From CAINDZ01 sp964399195 (GTDB taxonomy: Bacteria > Krumholzibacteriota > Krumholzibacteriia > LZORAL124-64-63), in the NCBI GenBank assembly GCA_964399195.1, contig CAYNPY010000004.1:1-64000 (forward strand): DNA of 64,000 nucleotides, in the 5' to 3' direction. Within the stretch, counting starts at the first letter, position 1, and each line of letters opens with the position of its first letter. Positions 1-8,427 of the stretch are shown here, piece after piece. The notes under the pieces were generated by a model that was not told the origin of the DNA, searched no databases, and was given only the letters and a program-made list of their open reading frames with translations. The position numbers were made by a program, and so were the translations under genes.

Positions 1-1208
1 GCGCCGGTCCGCCGCCGGATGCCCGGCGCCGCCAGCGCCGAGAACGCCGCGGCGCCGAGCCCCAGCAGCAGCACCGCCGTCCACAGCGCGAGGCCGCCGC
101 CGCGCGCCAGCACCAGGCCGCCGAGCGGCGCGCCGAACATCGCCGCGCTCGAGTAGCACATCGTGAACACGCCCAGGTAGCGGCCGCGCATGGCCGGCGG
201 CGCCAGATCCGAGACGATGGTCGGCGCGAACACGGCGTTGAGCATCTCGCCCAGCGTCCAGACGACCACCACGGCGGTGAACTGCCAGGGCGTGCGCGCG
301 AACGCGTTCAGGAAGAAGCCCACGCCCAGCACGACGCCGCTGGCGATCATCACCAGGTCGCGCCGCCAGCGCGACACCAGCGCCGCGAACGGCAGCTGCA
401 GCACGGTGATCATCAGGCCGTTGACGGCGATGATGCGCCCGTAGTGCTTCGCGTCGATGCCCAGCTGGCCCAGGTAGAGCGGGAACGTCGAGGCGACCTG
501 CATGAACGACAGCCCCACCAGCACGATGCCGGCGCAGAAGGCCAGCATGGTGCCGTCGCGGACGATGACGCGCAGGGCGGCGCCCAGGCCGACCTGTTCG
601 CCGCCGGCGGTCCCGGTTTCGCGACCCTGCGCCGGCCCGCCGGCGGGACGCGTTTCGCGCACCATCGCCAGCAGCAGGAGGGCGTAGGCGCCGTTGGTCA
701 GGGCGTCGACCCAGCACAGCCAGCGGAAGCTGGTGGCCGCCAGCAGCCCGCCGATCACCGGCGCGATCGCGAAGCCGAGGTTCACCGCCACGTACAGCAG
801 CGCGAAAGCCGCCGGACGCCGGGCCGGCTCGACCAGGTCGGCGATCATCGCCTGGGTGGCCGGCCGGTACATCTCGCCGATCATCGCGAACGTGAACAGG
901 CCCGCCGCGACCTGCCAACTCGACTGCAGCAGGGGGAAGACCGCCAGGACGGCGGCGCCGCCGGCCAGCGAGCCGACCATCACCGGCTTGCGCCCGAAGC
1001 GGTCCGCCAGGTGGCCGCCGGCCAGGGCCGCCACCAGCGCGCCGGCCCCGTAGGCGCCCATCACGCGGGTGGCCGTCTCGATGCCCAGGCCCAGCCGGCT
1101 CTGCAGGTAGAGCGTCAGGAACGGCACCAGCAGCGTGCCGGCCCGGTTGATGAGGATGCCCAGGCACAGGACGTGGACCGTCCGCGGCAGGGTCAGGTAC
1201 TCGCGCAC
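1..1208 (-). CDS. MFS transporter, drug/sugar efflux-like (3' end cut by window edge)
   Basis: Inner-membrane major facilitator. About 402 residues are visible, which is close to the usual family length, so only the last few residues are missing. The start is a GTG at 1208 preceded by GGAGAG; it gives an N-terminus reading MREYLTLPRTVHVLCLGI with a first membrane helix. The loop after helix 2 carries the MFS signature GGHLADRFGRKPVM at about residues 64-77, and a second, weaker motif (SRWRRD) lies in the second half. Alternating hydrophobic segments fit 12 helices. The substrate cannot be read from sequence. A good sigma-70-type promoter lies just upstream, so the gene is probably transcribed alone. 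Confidence 0.88.
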   Translation of the reverse strand, partial: MREYLTLPRTVHVLCLGILINRAGTLLVPFLTLYLQSRLGLGIETATRVMGAYGAGALVAALAGGHLADRFGRKPVMVGSLAGGAAVLAVFPLLQSSWQVAAGLFTFAMIGEMYRPATQAMIADLVEPARRPAAFALLYVAVNLGFAIAPVIGGLLAATSFRWLCWVDALTNGAYALLLLAMVRETRPAGGPAQGRETGTAGGEQVGLGAALRVIVRDGTMLAFCAGIVLVGLSFMQVASTFPLYLGQLGIDAKHYGRIIAVNGLMITVLQLPFAALVSRWRRDLVMIASGVVLGVGFFLNAFARTPWQFTAVVVVWTLGEMLNAVFAPTIVSDLAPPAMRGRYLGVFTMCYSSAAMFGAPLGGLVLARGGGLALWTAVLLLGLGAAAFSALAAPGIRRRTG

Positions 1209-1253
1209 GGCGGCTCTCCGTGGGTGGCGGCGCGGCGGCCGGGTGAGCGCGGC

Positions 1254-1282
1254 ATGATAGGGGAGCGGCGGTCGTGTGTCAG
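1254..1282 (-). promoter_or_regulatory. Sigma-70-type promoter of the MFS gene
   Basis: On the minus strand CTGACA (1277-1282) is followed after 17 bases by TATCAT (1254-1259). Each box differs from consensus at one position. The predicted transcript starts near 1247, about 40 bases before the GTG start at 1208. Confidence 0.65.
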
Positions 1283-1325
1283 CCGTTTCGGGCGGCGGCG
1301 CCGACCGGTGCCGGGCGCCCGGCGG

Positions 1326-2034
1326 CTACCAGCGCGCCAGGGGCGCCGTGAACTCCGAACCCTCCAGCCTGCCCATCTGGTCCAGGATCTGCCCCTGCCG
1401 CCTGAGCACGTAGGCGGACGGGCGGCCGGCGTCCATCCGTCGCGGGTTGGGCAGGACCGCGGCCAGGCGCGCCGCCCGCGCGCGGTCCAGGCGGTCGGGT
1501 GTCGCGCCGTAGTGGACGCGGCAGGCGGCGCCGACGCCGAACACGCCCTCGTCCCACTCGGCCAGGTTCAGGTACATCTCCAGGATCCGCTCCTTCGGCC
1601 ACAGCAGCTCGATCCAGAACGTGTACCACGTCTCCAGGCCCTTGCGCAGCCAGCTGCGGCCGCTCCAGAGGAAGAGGTTCTTGGCGACCTGCTGGCTGAT
1701 GGTCGAGGCGCCGCGGCGGCGGCCGCCCTCGCGCGCCTCGGCCAGGGCGTCGCGGATGGCCTCCGTGTCCCAGCCGCGGTGCAGGAAGAAGCGCTGGTCC
1801 TCCGCCGCGATCACGGCCAGGGGCAGCGCGCGGGCGATGTCGCGCCGCGGCACCCAGCGGTAGTCCAGGCGCCAGGCGCGCCCCTCCCGGCGGGCTTCCA
1901 GCCAGCGCTCGGCCATGACCCCGGACACGGGCGGCGGCGCGAAGCGCCACAGGACCACCGCCAGGACCGACGCCAGGGCGCCCGCGAGCAGGAGCCCGGC
2001 CGCCAGGCGCGCGGCGCGGCGCAGGCGGCGGCGC
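1326..2034 (-). CDS. mtgA: Monofunctional biosynthetic peptidoglycan transglycosylase (5' end lost in assembly gap)
   Basis: GT51 glycosyltransferase that polymerises lipid II into glycan strands at the periplasmic face of the inner membrane. About 235 residues are visible and MtgA is normally 230-245, so only a few N-terminal residues are hidden by the N run. Visible in order: an N-terminal membrane anchor rich in Leu/Ala; the catalytic-Glu motif AAEDQRFFLHRGWD; the second motif RGASTISQQVAKNLFLW; and the region WPKERILEMYLNLAEW. All core GT51 motifs are intact and there is no transpeptidase domain. It is divergent from a bifunctional PBP on the other side of the gap. Confidence 0.93.
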
Positions 2035-2134
2035 NNNNNNNNNNNNNNNNNNNNNNNNNNNNNNNNNNNNNNNNNNNNNNNNNNNNNNNNNNNNNNNNNN
2101 NNNNNNNNNNNNNNNNNNNNNNNNNNNNNNNNNN
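2035..2134. other. Assembly gap (100 N)
   Basis: Exactly 100 N, the conventional size for a gap of unknown length. It hides the mtgA start, any divergent promoter, and the region just upstream of the PBP gene. Confidence 0.99.
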
Positions 2135-2172
2135 TTTGGGATCGCATCAGGAACGATCGGGAGAGGAGCTCC

Positions 2173-5100
2173 GTGGTCAATCTGCCCCGCGCCCGCCTCG
2201 ACTGGAGGCCGGGCCTGATCGGACGCCTGGTCATCGGCGTCCTGCTGCTGCTCGTCGCCGCCTCGATCGTGTTCGTCGCGCGGGAGATGAAGACCTCCCG
2301 CGAACAGGCGCGCCACATCAGCCGACTGGCCGCCGACATGACCTGGGAGGTCCAGGCCGGCGCCAGCGACGCGATCCGCTTTCCCAAGGACGGCCCCTTC
2401 GACATCCGGCACGGCTACACCCGCATCCGGGAGTTCGCCGACCGCGCCGTCGCGCGCGGCTACGTGATCGAGTCGCAGGCGCGCTGGTCCGAGCGCATGC
2501 AGGAGCTGACCGACAAGGGCCTGTTCACCACCTACTGGGAGAAGACGCGCGCCGGCCTGGTGCTGATGGCGGACGGCGACGAGCCCATGTACGACGCGCG
2601 GCGCCCCACCCGCACCTACGCCGGATTCGCCGCCGTGCCCGACCTGGTCGTGCAGTCGCTGTTGTTCATCGAGAACCGCGAGCTGCTGGACCCCAAGTAC
2701 CCCTACCGCAACCCGGCCATCGAGTGGGATCGCCTGGCGCGTTCGGTGCTTCAGCTGGGCATCCAGCAGCTGGACCCCGAGCAGCGCGTGTCCGGCGGCA
2801 GCACGCTGGCCACCCAGATGGAGAAGTATCGACACTCGCCCGAGGGACGCACCTCGTCAGTGGGCGAGAAGTTCCGGCAGGTGGCCAGCGCCTCGCTGCG
2901 CGCCTACCTGCACGGCGAGGAGACGATGGCGGCCCGCCAGCGCATCGTCACCGAGTACATCAACTCGCTGCCGCTGGGCGCGGTGCCCGGGCACGGCGAG
3001 GTCATCGGCGTCGGCGACGGCGTCGAGGCCTGGTTCGGCGCCGACTTCGAGAAGGTCAACCGCCTGCTGGCGCCGGGGCCGGACGACAAGCCGGACCTGA
3101 AGGCCCGCGCCCTGGCCTACAAGCAGATGCTGAGCCTGCTGCTGGCGCAGCGGCGGCCCGGCTACTATCTGGACCCCAAGCGCGACGCGCTCGAGGAGCG
3201 CACGAACGAGTTCCTCAACGTGCTGGGTCGCGAAGGCGTCATCGCGGAGGACCTGCTCAAGGCGGCGCTGGCGCAGAAGCTCGTGATCAAGCCGACGGAC
3301 CCGGGCAAGCGGCGCACCGACTACATCGAATTGAAGGCGTCCAACGCGGTGCGGCCGCGGCTGCTGAACCTCCTGGACGTCCCCCAGCTGTACGACCTGG
3401 ACCGTCTGGACCTCATCGTGCACACGACGCTGGACCGCGACGCCCAGGAGGGCGTCACGCGCGTGCTGTCGAAGATGGGCGACACGTCGTTCCTGGACGC
3501 GAACGGGCTGCGCGGCTTCCGGCTGCTGGAGCGCGGCGATCCGCGGCAGGTCATCTACAGCTTCACGCTCTATGAGCACGTGGGCGACGCGGACGTGCTG
3601 CGGGTTCAGGTCGACAACTACAACCAGCCGCTGAACATCAACGAGGGCGTCAAGCTGGAGCTGGGCTCGACCGCCAAGCTGCGGACGCTGGTCACCTACC
3701 TGGAGTGCATCGCCGAGCTGCAGGCGCGCCTCTCGATCATGGGGCCGGACTCGCTGCGCGCGGTGACCGTGGCTCCATCCGACCGGCTGACCCGCTGGGC
3801 CGTGGACTACTTCAGCGCCGGTGGCGACACCGCGCTGGCTGCCGTGCTGGACGCCGCCCTGAATCGCGCCTATTCCTGCAACCCGGACGAGACCTTCTTC
3901 ACCGGCGGCGGCGCGCACCGCTTCTCCAACTTCGACCCCAAGGACGACGGCAGCATCGTCACGGTGCGCGAGGGCCTGCGCCGCTCCATCAACCTGGTCT
4001 TCATCCGCATGATGCGCGACCTGGTGCGCTACGAGCTGGCGCGGCACGAGTCGCTGTCCGAGATGCTGCAGGACAAGGACGACCCGCGCCGCGTGGAGTA
4101 CCTGCAGCGCTTCGCCGACCGCGAGGGCCAGGTCTTCCTGGGCAAGTTCTACAAGAAGTACAAGGACCTGCCGTCGGACGAGCAGGTCGAGGTCCTGCTC
4201 GACAACATGTCGCGCTCGCCCACCAAGCTGGCCGTGGTCCACCGCTCGGTGGTCCCCGGCGCCGGCTTCGACGAGTTCCGCGACTGGATGCGCGCGCACC
4301 TGCCCGGCTCGAAGCTGTCGGACGGCGCGCTGCGCGACCTCTACGACCGCTATTCGGTCGACGCCTTCTCGCTCGACGACCGCGCCTACATCTGCCGCAC
4401 GCACCCGCTCGAACTGTGGCTCCTCGCCTACCTGCGAGAAAATCCGGGCGCCCCCTACGCGGAGGTGGTGAAGGCCGGTGCCCAGGCGCGGCAGGACGCC
4501 TACTCCTGGCTGTTCAAGGTGCGCCACAAGCAGCGCCAGGACTGGCGCATCCAGACGCTGATGGAGGTCGACGCCTTCACCTCCATCCACGCGCGCTGGA
4601 AGCGGCTGGGATACCCCTTCGAATCGCTGGTGCCGTCCTACGCCACCTCCATCGGCAGCAGCGCCGACCGGCCGGCCGCCCTGGCCGAGCTGGTGGGCAT
4701 CATCGTCAACGGCGGCGTGCGCTACCCGTCGCTGCGCATCCGGAGCATGACCTTCGGCGCCGGCACGCCGTTCGAGACGCGGCTGCGACAGCAGCCGGCC
4801 GCCGCCGAGCGGGTGCTGCGGCGCGAGATCGCCGAGGCCGTGCGCCCGGAGCTGGTGGGCATCGTCGAGGGCGGCACGGCCGTCCGCCTGAAAGGCGCCT
4901 ACCGGGCGCCCGACGGCACGCCGATCCCCGTCGGCGGCAAGACGGGCACCGGCGACAACCGTTCGACGACGTACGATTCCCGCGGCAACGAGATCAGCTC
5001 GAAGGCCATCAACCGGACCTCGACGTTCGCCTTCCTGATCGGGGACCGCTTCTACGGCGCGCTCACCGCCTACGTGCCCGGCGAGCAGGCCGACCGCTAC

Positions 5101-5232
5101 GGGTTCACCAGCTCGCTGCCGGTGGCGATCCTCGGCCTGCTGGCGCCGGAGCTGCAGGATCTGCTCCTGTCGCCGCCGCTGACCGCGACCGAGGCGCCGA
5201 CCGCGCCGCTCGCCGCGGCCGCGACGCCGTGA
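2173..5232 (+). CDS. Class A penicillin-binding protein (transglycosylase/transpeptidase) with enlarged transpeptidase domain
   Basis: Bifunctional peptidoglycan synthase of 1,019 residues. The chosen start is GTG at 2173, preceded by GGAGAGGAG; a membrane anchor follows at about residues 15-35. The GT51 half has the catalytic Glu motif FIENREL (E167) and SGGSTLATQMEK (207-218). The transpeptidase half has all three active-site boxes: S499-T-A-K502, S605-I-N607 and K923-T-G925. The SxN-to-KTG distance is about 318 residues, against roughly 190 in E. coli PBP1A, so a charged insert of about 120 residues sits inside the transpeptidase domain. An MFS gene starts inside its stop codon (GTGA overlap), which implies translational coupling. 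Confidence 0.9.
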   Translation: MVNLPRARLDWRPGLIGRLVIGVLLLLVAASIVFVAREMKTSREQARHISRLAADMTWEVQAGASDAIRFPKDGPFDIRHGYTRIREFADRAVARGYVIESQARWSERMQELTDKGLFTTYWEKTRAGLVLMADGDEPMYDARRPTRTYAGFAAVPDLVVQSLLFIENRELLDPKYPYRNPAIEWDRLARSVLQLGIQQLDPEQRVSGGSTLATQMEKYRHSPEGRTSSVGEKFRQVASASLRAYLHGEETMAARQRIVTEYINSLPLGAVPGHGEVIGVGDGVEAWFGADFEKVNRLLAPGPDDKPDLKARALAYKQMLSLLLAQRRPGYYLDPKRDALEERTNEFLNVLGREGVIAEDLLKAALAQKLVIKPTDPGKRRTDYIELKASNAVRPRLLNLLDVPQLYDLDRLDLIVHTTLDRDAQEGVTRVLSKMGDTSFLDANGLRGFRLLERGDPRQVIYSFTLYEHVGDADVLRVQVDNYNQPLNINEGVKLELGSTAKLRTLVTYLECIAELQARLSIMGPDSLRAVTVAPSDRLTRWAVDYFSAGGDTALAAVLDAALNRAYSCNPDETFFTGGGAHRFSNFDPKDDGSIVTVREGLRRSINLVFIRMMRDLVRYELARHESLSEMLQDKDDPRRVEYLQRFADREGQVFLGKFYKKYKDLPSDEQVEVLLDNMSRSPTKLAVVHRSVVPGAGFDEFRDWMRAHLPGSKLSDGALRDLYDRYSVDAFSLDDRAYICRTHPLELWLLAYLRENPGAPYAEVVKAGAQARQDAYSWLFKVRHKQRQDWRIQTLMEVDAFTSIHARWKRLGYPFESLVPSYATSIGSSADRPAALAELVGIIVNGGVRYPSLRIRSMTFGAGTPFETRLRQQPAAAERVLRREIAEAVRPELVGIVEGGTAVRLKGAYRAPDGTPIPVGGKTGTGDNRSTTYDSRGNEISSKAINRTSTFAFLIGDRFYGALTAYVPGEQADRYGFTSSLPVAILGLLAPELQDLLLSPPLTATEAPTAPLAAAATP

Positions 5233-6569
5233 CGACGGACGGCGCGACGCCCTCCGGCTCCGGGTCGCGCCGCCCGGAGCCCACGCCGCTCGAGCGCGCC
5301 ACGCTCCGGCTGTTCCTGCCGGGCGCCGTGCTGCAGGGGCTGTGGTGGTCCGGCTACCTGCTGATCCCCTACGTGCTGGCCAAGAGCCTCGGGGCCTCGA
5401 CGGGGCTCATCACCTTGTCGGCCATCCTCGACAATCTCGGGATGTTCCTGGCGCTCTACTGGGGGCACCTGCTGGCCACGCGCGGCCAACGGCGGCGATA
5501 CCTGGTGTGGGCCGGGGTCATGGGCCGCCTGGTGATGGTGCTGACGCTGCTGGTGCAGGACGCCGTGCAGATGTCGCTGCTGCTGGCGGTGGTCTACACC
5601 TTCGCGGCGATGGTCTACCCCGCCCAGAACAGCATCTTCGAGCAGAACTTCCGCCCCACGCTGCGCGGGCGCTACTTCGGCTGGGCCACCGGCATCCAGA
5701 ACGGCGTCGCGGTGCTGGCCTCGCTGGGCCTCGGGCGCGTGCTGGACCACGACCCGGCGCTGTTCCGGGTGGTCTACGCGACCCTCGGCGTGTGCGGCTT
5801 CCTCTACCTGTACCTGCTGTCGCGGGCGCCGGTGCCCGCCGGCACGCCGCCGGACCCGACGCCGTTCCGCCTGCGCAGCCCGTTCCCGCTGCCCGCGCGC
5901 GCCGTGGGACCGTTCCTGCCCGGCCGCATCTGGCGCGGGCTGGCGCGCCCGTTCGCCGACGCCATGCGCATCTACCGCGAGGACCGCGCCTTCAACTGGT
6001 TCGAGGCCAACTTCATGACCTACGGCGCGGCGTTCATGTGCCTCAGCCCGGTCGTGCCCGTCTTCCTCGCCGATCAGCTGGCGCTCAGCTACAACGAGAT
6101 CTCCACCGCGCGCGTGCTGGTGGGCCAGAGCGGCGTCGCCCTGCTGGCCCCGCTGATGGGCCGCGTCATGGACCGCTACCACCCGGTGCGGCTGTGCGCG
6201 GCGGCATTCCTGGTGCTGGCCTTCTACCCGGTGGCGCTGGACGCGGCCGGCGTGGCGAGCGGCGCGGCGCTGCCGCTGGTCTACCTGGCCTTCGCGATCT
6301 ACACCATCGGCATGGCCGGCGTGAACATCACCTGGAACGTCGGCAGCATGGCCTTCGCGCCGCCGGGCCAGGGCGGCTACTATCAGGGAATCCATGTGGC
6401 GATGGTCGGCATCCGCGGCACGATCGGGCCGCTGGCCGGGTATGCGGTGTATGAGCTGTGGGGACTGCGCGCGGTGTTCTGGCTGGCGTTCGCGCTCTTC
6501 GTGGCTTCGGCCGTCTCGTCGGCTGCGCTGTGGCGGCACCTGCACCGCCGCGAACGGGCGGACGCCTGA
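5229..6569 (+). CDS. MFS transporter coupled to the PBP gene
   Basis: Integral membrane protein of 446 residues. The GTG start at 5229 overlaps the PBP stop by 4 bases. After a hydrophilic N-terminus of about 25 residues there are around 12 hydrophobic helices. The cytoplasmic loop near residues 80-90 (HLLATRGQRRRY) takes the place of the usual MFS motif A, and RGRYFGWATGIQNG follows helix 4-5. A second-half copy is GRVMDRYHPVRLC. The family resembles uncharacterised MFS proteins and the substrate is unknown. Tight coupling to a cell-wall synthase suggests an envelope-related role, but that is only context. Confidence 0.85.
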   Translation: MTTDGATPSGSGSRRPEPTPLERATLRLFLPGAVLQGLWWSGYLLIPYVLAKSLGASTGLITLSAILDNLGMFLALYWGHLLATRGQRRRYLVWAGVMGRLVMVLTLLVQDAVQMSLLLAVVYTFAAMVYPAQNSIFEQNFRPTLRGRYFGWATGIQNGVAVLASLGLGRVLDHDPALFRVVYATLGVCGFLYLYLLSRAPVPAGTPPDPTPFRLRSPFPLPARAVGPFLPGRIWRGLARPFADAMRIYREDRAFNWFEANFMTYGAAFMCLSPVVPVFLADQLALSYNEISTARVLVGQSGVALLAPLMGRVMDRYHPVRLCAAAFLVLAFYPVALDAAGVASGAALPLVYLAFAIYTIGMAGVNITWNVGSMAFAPPGQGGYYQGIHVAMVGIRGTIGPLAGYAVYELWGLRAVFWLAFALFVASAVSSAALWRHLHRRERADA

Positions 6570-6608
6570 GACCGCGGACCGCGCCTGCTTCCGCTCGCGG
6601 GCGCCGGG

Positions 6609-7091
6609 TCAATCCAGGGGGAAATCGAGCCCGCCGCCCGGCTTGCCCAGCAGGCGGCACATCGCCAGCACCTGGCCCTGGTGCTGGTAGTGGTGCGTCT
6701 GCGTGCGCAGGATGGCGTGCGCCGGCGCGAAGACGCGCGTGCGGCCGCCCCAGGTGGCGTGCGGGCGGACGGCGTTCAGCGCCTCGGTCGTGGCGCCGCG
6801 CAGGTAGGCCTCGGTCGCTGCCGAGACGCGGCCCCGCCAGACCTCGAGGGCCGCGACGTCGGGGAACGCGCCGTCGTCGTCGTCGGGGTCGACGACGCCC
6901 ACCAGCACGCCGACCCAGTACTCCTCGGCGCCGATCATGTGGTGCAGCTGCAGGCGCACGGTCGGGTAGCCGAAGCCGGGCAGCTCGCGGTTCAGCTCGG
7001 ACGCATCGAGCCGCGCGCAGTGCGAAAGCAGTCCCCTCACATTGCGGTGGACGCGTTCGTGCAGGTCCAGCAGGGCGGCGGCGGTATGCAT
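6609..7091 (-). CDS. DinB-family protein (putative metal-dependent hydrolase/transferase fold)
   Basis: Cytoplasmic four-helix-bundle protein of 160 residues, the usual DinB/YfiT length. The start ATG at 7091 gives MHTAAALLDLHERVH. The likely metal-binding histidines are in LQLHHMIGAEEYW (near residue 50) and in AHAILRTQTHHYQHQGQ (near residue 130), which fits the family's His triad. Members include thiol-dependent transferases and DNA-damage-induced proteins of unknown reaction, so no substrate is assigned. It converges with the MFS gene upstream. A TATCAT box lies at 7166-7171 on the minus strand but has no convincing -35. Confidence 0.8.
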   Translation of the reverse strand: MHTAAALLDLHERVHRNVRGLLSHCARLDASELNRELPGFGYPTVRLQLHHMIGAEEYWVGVLVGVVDPDDDDGAFPDVAALEVWRGRVSAATEAYLRGATTEALNAVRPHATWGGRTRVFAPAHAILRTQTHHYQHQGQVLAMCRLLGKPGGGLDFPLD

Positions 7092-7215
7092 CAGGGGCGG
7101 CCTTCCGGGTCCGGCGGCGCGGTAAGGCGGGGGACCGACCCCGCCCTGCTGCAGGGCCCGCGGCCATGATAGGTCCGGAGACGACCGGCCGCCCGCCGAG
7201 CGGTCGGCAACGCGG

Positions 7216-7244
7216 CAGACAGGACGGCGCGCGTGCCGTATGAT
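7216..7244 (+). promoter_or_regulatory. Promoter of the tandem envelope-protein genes
   Basis: CAGACA (7216-7221), a 17-base spacer, and TATGAT (7239-7244). The upstream candidate start at 7240 lies inside this -10 box, so the promoter argues for the ATG at 7291 as the real start. Confidence 0.55.
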
Positions 7245-7290
7245 GAGGCGGGATGCGGGCGGTGTTCGGACCTTCCGGGATCGGCGAAAC

Positions 7291-8427
7291 ATGGAAGACG
7301 GCTCGAGACATCGCCACGGCGGCCGGCGGCGCCCCCGCGCAGCGGCCGCGCTGGCCGTCCTCCTGCTCGTCGGGGCGGGCGGGGCGGCGGCGGCCCGGGC
7401 GGAGGACCCGACCGTCCGCGAATTCGACGTCGCGCCGCTGACCACGCCCCACGCGCCCCGCGACCTGCGCGAGCTGCTGGCCCTTGCCGACGGCGACCTG
7501 CCGCTGCGCGTGACGCGGGCTTCGCGCGACCAGGTCGTCGGTCATCCCTGGCGCGTCTACGGCGACACGCTGCTGCTGGTGCCGCCGCCGGACTGGCGGT
7601 CCGGGCGGACGCCCGCGCGGGAGATCCTGCTCGGCGTGGCTCTCGACGACATCGCGCGCCTGGAACAGTCGCGCTCGGGGGTGCGCGCGGGCGCGGGTTG
7701 GGGGGCCAGATCGGGCGCGCTGGTGGTCGGCGGCCTGGGCCTGCTCGTGGGCGCGGCGGTCTCCGCGCTGACCGAAGGCGACAGCGACGTGACGCCGGTC
7801 GTCGCCTTCGGCGCGATCGGAGCCGCTGCCGGCGCGCTGGCCGGCGGCGGCATCGGCGCCGGGATCGGCGCGCTGGGACGCGACTGGGTCACGCTCTGGC
7901 CGTTCGAGTCGGCGGGCGAGAGCCGACCGCCGGAAGGCGGCGGCGGCGGGCGCTCGCGCTTCGTCCTGGAGGGAGCCTGGTCTTTCGACGACGGCGCCGA
8001 GCAGGACGGGCGCGGTCCGGGGGTGCGCGCGGGCGTCGTGCGGCGCGTCGGCGGCCTCTTCGAAATGGGCCCCTTCGCCGAGTACCACGATCTGGGCGGA
8101 CTCTACCGCTACGCGCCAGGCGGCCAGTATGAGTACCCACACGCGGGCGACTTCCTGGTCGAGCGCTCGCGGCTGTTCGCCCTGGGCCTCGATGTGCGCG
8201 CGCAGGGCCGGGGCGCGGGCCTGCGGCCCTGTGGCGCCACCGGGCTGGCGTGGTGCCTGGGCGAAGGCCTGTATGTCGGCGCGCACGCGGGCGCGGGGCT
8301 GCGCTGGCGGCTGGCCGGCGGCCACGATCTGACGCTCTTCGTGCGCCGCCACTTCGGCGTGATCGGCTCGGAGCCGCGCGAAAGCCGCTTCTGGTCGATC
8401 GCCGCCGGCGTCACCTTCGGCCCATGA
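7291..8427 (+). CDS. Secreted glycine-zipper envelope protein, copy 1 of a tandem pair
   Basis: Unrecognised family, 378 residues. The start at 7291 gives a basic N-terminus and a signal peptide ending near VGAGGAAAARA. A globular N-terminal half with VGHPWRVYGDTLLLVPP is followed near residues 130-195 by two hydrophobic Gly/Ala-rich stretches (VVGGLGLLVGAAVSAL and AAAGALAGGGIGAGIGAL). These look like a glycine-zipper membrane hairpin. The C-terminal half has alternating short strands and ends in WSIAAGVTFGP, as in outer-membrane beta-proteins. The next gene overlaps by 4 bases (ATGA) and has the same layout, so the two are duplicates. Location in the outer envelope is inferred. Confidence 0.75.
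   Translation: MEDGSRHRHGGRRRPRAAAALAVLLLVGAGGAAAARAEDPTVREFDVAPLTTPHAPRDLRELLALADGDLPLRVTRASRDQVVGHPWRVYGDTLLLVPPPDWRSGRTPAREILLGVALDDIARLEQSRSGVRAGAGWGARSGALVVGGLGLLVGAAVSALTEGDSDVTPVVAFGAIGAAAGALAGGGIGAGIGALGRDWVTLWPFESAGESRPPEGGGGGRSRFVLEGAWSFDDGAEQDGRGPGVRAGVVRRVGGLFEMGPFAEYHDLGGLYRYAPGGQYEYPHAGDFLVERSRLFALGLDVRAQGRGAGLRPCGATGLAWCLGEGLYVGAHAGAGLRWRLAGGHDLTLFVRRHFGVIGSEPRESRFWSIAAGVTFGP

Noticed and set aside
2035..2405. Extension of mtgA through the N gap to a Met at 2405
   Set aside because: The gap length is arbitrary, and sequence beyond it on that strand is antisense to the PBP gene. The mtgA start must lie within the gap.
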